A DNA stretch of 6,220 bases from the NCBI GenBank assembly GCA_022843085.1, contig JALHOI010000205.1, positions 1 to 6,220 on the forward strand, in the 5' to 3' direction. Source of the stretch: Pseudobdellovibrionaceae bacterium (GTDB lineage Bacteria > Bdellovibrionota > Bdellovibrionia > Bdellovibrionales > JAMPXM01). Position numbers and translations under genes: made by a program. Numbering within the stretch: position 1 is the first letter of the stretch; every line of letters begins with the position of its first letter. Positions 5,118 to 6,220 of the stretch are shown one piece after another. The notes beneath the pieces were generated by a model that was not told the DNA's origin, ran no database searches, and saw only the letters and a program-made list of their open reading frames with translations.

Positions 5118-5836
5118 TTGTAGGACTCGGAAATCCAGGTTCGAAGTATCTGCTGACCCGACACAACATCGGATTTATGGTGCTGGATCGCTATTTCGAA
5201 TCGGCCGGCGGAAAAGCGGTTTGGAAAGATGACAAGAAGGCGCTCGTCTGCCGCGCTAAAATCGAATCGCATGACGTCGTGTTTGTGAAGCCGCAGACTT
5301 TTATGAATCTAAGTGGCGAAGCTGTTCGGCCAATCATGGATTTCTATAAAATCGACCTCGATCGTATTCTTGTCATTCACGATGAACTTGATATCGGGTT
5401 TGGCGCGATCAAGGTTCAGCGCAACCGAGGTCCCGGCGGTCACAATGGTCTTAAAAGTTTGAATGAACACTTCGGTACGCAAGACTACACACGGCTCAAG
5501 CTTGGAATCTCAAAACCTCCCGACAGTCGTTGGGATATCGCGAATTGGGTTCTATCTAACTTTTTTGAGGAGGAAGCCTCAAAACTGACCGAGTTTCTTG
5601 ATCGGGCCGGCGACGCGATCGAAAGTTTTGTGGTAGACGGTTACGACAAGACGGCGACGAAATTTACGCGCGGCTCGTACATCGAACAAGCCGCAAACGA
5701 GAAGCTCACGCTTGAAAAAGCAGCTAAGAAAGAAGCGTACTTGAAGGCTGTCGCTGAAAAAGAGAAAAGCGAAAAAGCGAAAACCGAACAACCGGTACCC
5801 GGAAAAGTTGATACAGAAAAGGAATCCAAGTCATGA
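5108..5836 (+). CDS. pth: Peptidyl-tRNA hydrolase with extended charged C-terminal tail
   Basis: Pth cleaves the ester bond in peptidyl-tRNAs that drop off the ribosome, recycling tRNA; it is a cytoplasmic monomer and usually essential. The core shows VGLGNPGSKYLLTRHNIGF (5-23) with N9 and catalytic H19, KPQTFMNLSG (61-70) with N67, HDELDI (91-96) with D92, and RGPGGHNGLKSL (107-118) with N113; these match E. coli N10, H20, N68, D93 and N114 with a one-residue shift. The core ends near residue 193. The remaining residues to 242 form a Lys/Glu/Ala-rich, probably helical then disordered tail, against a usual total length of about 185-200. ATG 5108 has AGG nine bases upstream and starts exactly at the conserved beta strand. 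It is preceded by a terminator and a 77-base gap with no clear promoter. Its TGA overlaps the ychF ATG by four bases, so the two genes should be translationally coupled. Confidence 0.97.
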   Translation: MFLIVGLGNPGSKYLLTRHNIGFMVLDRYFESAGGKAVWKDDKKALVCRAKIESHDVVFVKPQTFMNLSGEAVRPIMDFYKIDLDRILVIHDELDIGFGAIKVQRNRGPGGHNGLKSLNEHFGTQDYTRLKLGISKPPDSRWDIANWVLSNFFEEEASKLTEFLDRAGDAIESFVVDGYDKTATKFTRGSYIEQAANEKLTLEKAAKKEAYLKAVAEKEKSEKAKTEQPVPGKVDTEKESKS

Positions 5837-6220
5837 GTTTGCAAGTTGGTATCGTCGGTCTTCCCAATGTCGGTAAGTCGACTTTGTTTAATGCTCTAAC
5901 CTCGGCGAAAGCCGAAGCTGCGAACTATCCGTTCTGTACGATTGATCCGAACGTTGGCGTCGTGACTGTCCCCGACGAGCGGTTGCGCAAAATCAGTGAG
6001 CTGATCAAACCGAAATCACTCGTTCCAACGACCATGGAGTTCGTCGATATCGCGGGTCTTGTCGCCGGCGCCTCGAAAGGCGAAGGCCTGGGCAACCAGT
6101 TTCTGGGGCACATTCGATCGACCGATGCGATCGTTCACGTTGTGCGATGTTTTGATGATCCAAACATCATTCACGTTTCAGGAAGCGTCGAACCGCTTCG
6201 CGATATGGACGTCATCAATA
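5833..6220 (+). CDS. ychF: Redox-regulated ATPase/GTPase YchF, N-terminal part (3'-truncated by window edge)
   Basis: YchF is an Obg-family P-loop protein (a HAS-type GTPase, eukaryotic relative OLA1) that prefers ATP over GTP, associates with ribosomes and affects stress responses. The visible 129 residues of about 360 contain the G1 P-loop GLPNVGKST (9-17), the strongly conserved NYPFCTIDPNVG (31-42) acting as switch I, and DIAGLVAGASKGEGLGNQFL (72-91) as G3/switch II. The hydrophobic residue after AG, where Ras-like proteins have a catalytic Gln, is the hallmark of the HAS group. The NxxE-type base-specificity motif, the coiled-coil insertion and the TGS domain would lie beyond the window. 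ATG 5833 overlaps the pth stop as ATGA, with AAGGAA about ten bases upstream. The pth-ychF pair is very widely conserved. Confidence 0.97.
   Translation, partial: MSLQVGIVGLPNVGKSTLFNALTSAKAEAANYPFCTIDPNVGVVTVPDERLRKISELIKPKSLVPTTMEFVDIAGLVAGASKGEGLGNQFLGHIRSTDAIVHVVRCFDDPNIIHVSGSVEPLRDMDVIN

Overview
The window is a housekeeping segment of a bacterial chromosome, with every supported gene on the + strand: (unknown, 5'-truncated) - N-acetylmuramoyl-L-alanine amidase - rph - rdgB - prs - rplY (L25/CTC type) - pth - ychF (3'-truncated). The prs-rplY-pth-ychF run is a classic proteobacterial arrangement. The amidase-rph-rdgB run before it, the long two-domain L25 with an Ala-rich tail and the moderately high GC suggest a member of the former deltaproteobacteria, perhaps Bdellovibrionota. 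That placement is an inference from gene order and protein style and was not tested by a search.

Layout: bases 1-423 hold the C-terminal part of an unrecognised protein. Bases 424-675 are non-coding and carry a textbook rho-independent terminator (577-616). An exported zinc amidase (676-1521), RNase PH (1554-2306) and the XTP/dITP pyrophosphatase (2340-2960) follow at short spacing and probably form one transcription unit with prs (3012-3956). A gap of about 300 bases (3957-4253) contains no gene but is rich in inverted repeats. They include a possible three-way junction at 4012-4120 and a perfect 8-bp hairpin just upstream of the rplY ribosome-binding site. rplY (4254-4952) ends in a low-complexity Ala/Pro tail and is followed by two hairpins, the second a strong terminator (4987-5023). 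pth (5108-5836) and ychF (5833 onward) form a second, translationally coupled unit (ATGA overlap).

Functionally the genes cover cell-wall cleavage (amidase), tRNA 3'-end trimming (rph), nucleotide-pool cleaning (rdgB), PRPP supply for nucleotide synthesis (prs) and translation (L25, Pth, YchF). No mobile element, CRISPR array, phage gene or defence system was seen, and no clearly new biological system. The points worth a second look are regulatory: structured RNA upstream of rplY, tiny ORFs overlapping the starts of rdgB and pth, a hairpin abutting the prs start codon, missing Shine-Dalgarno sequences at three genes, and a long charged C-terminal tail on Pth.
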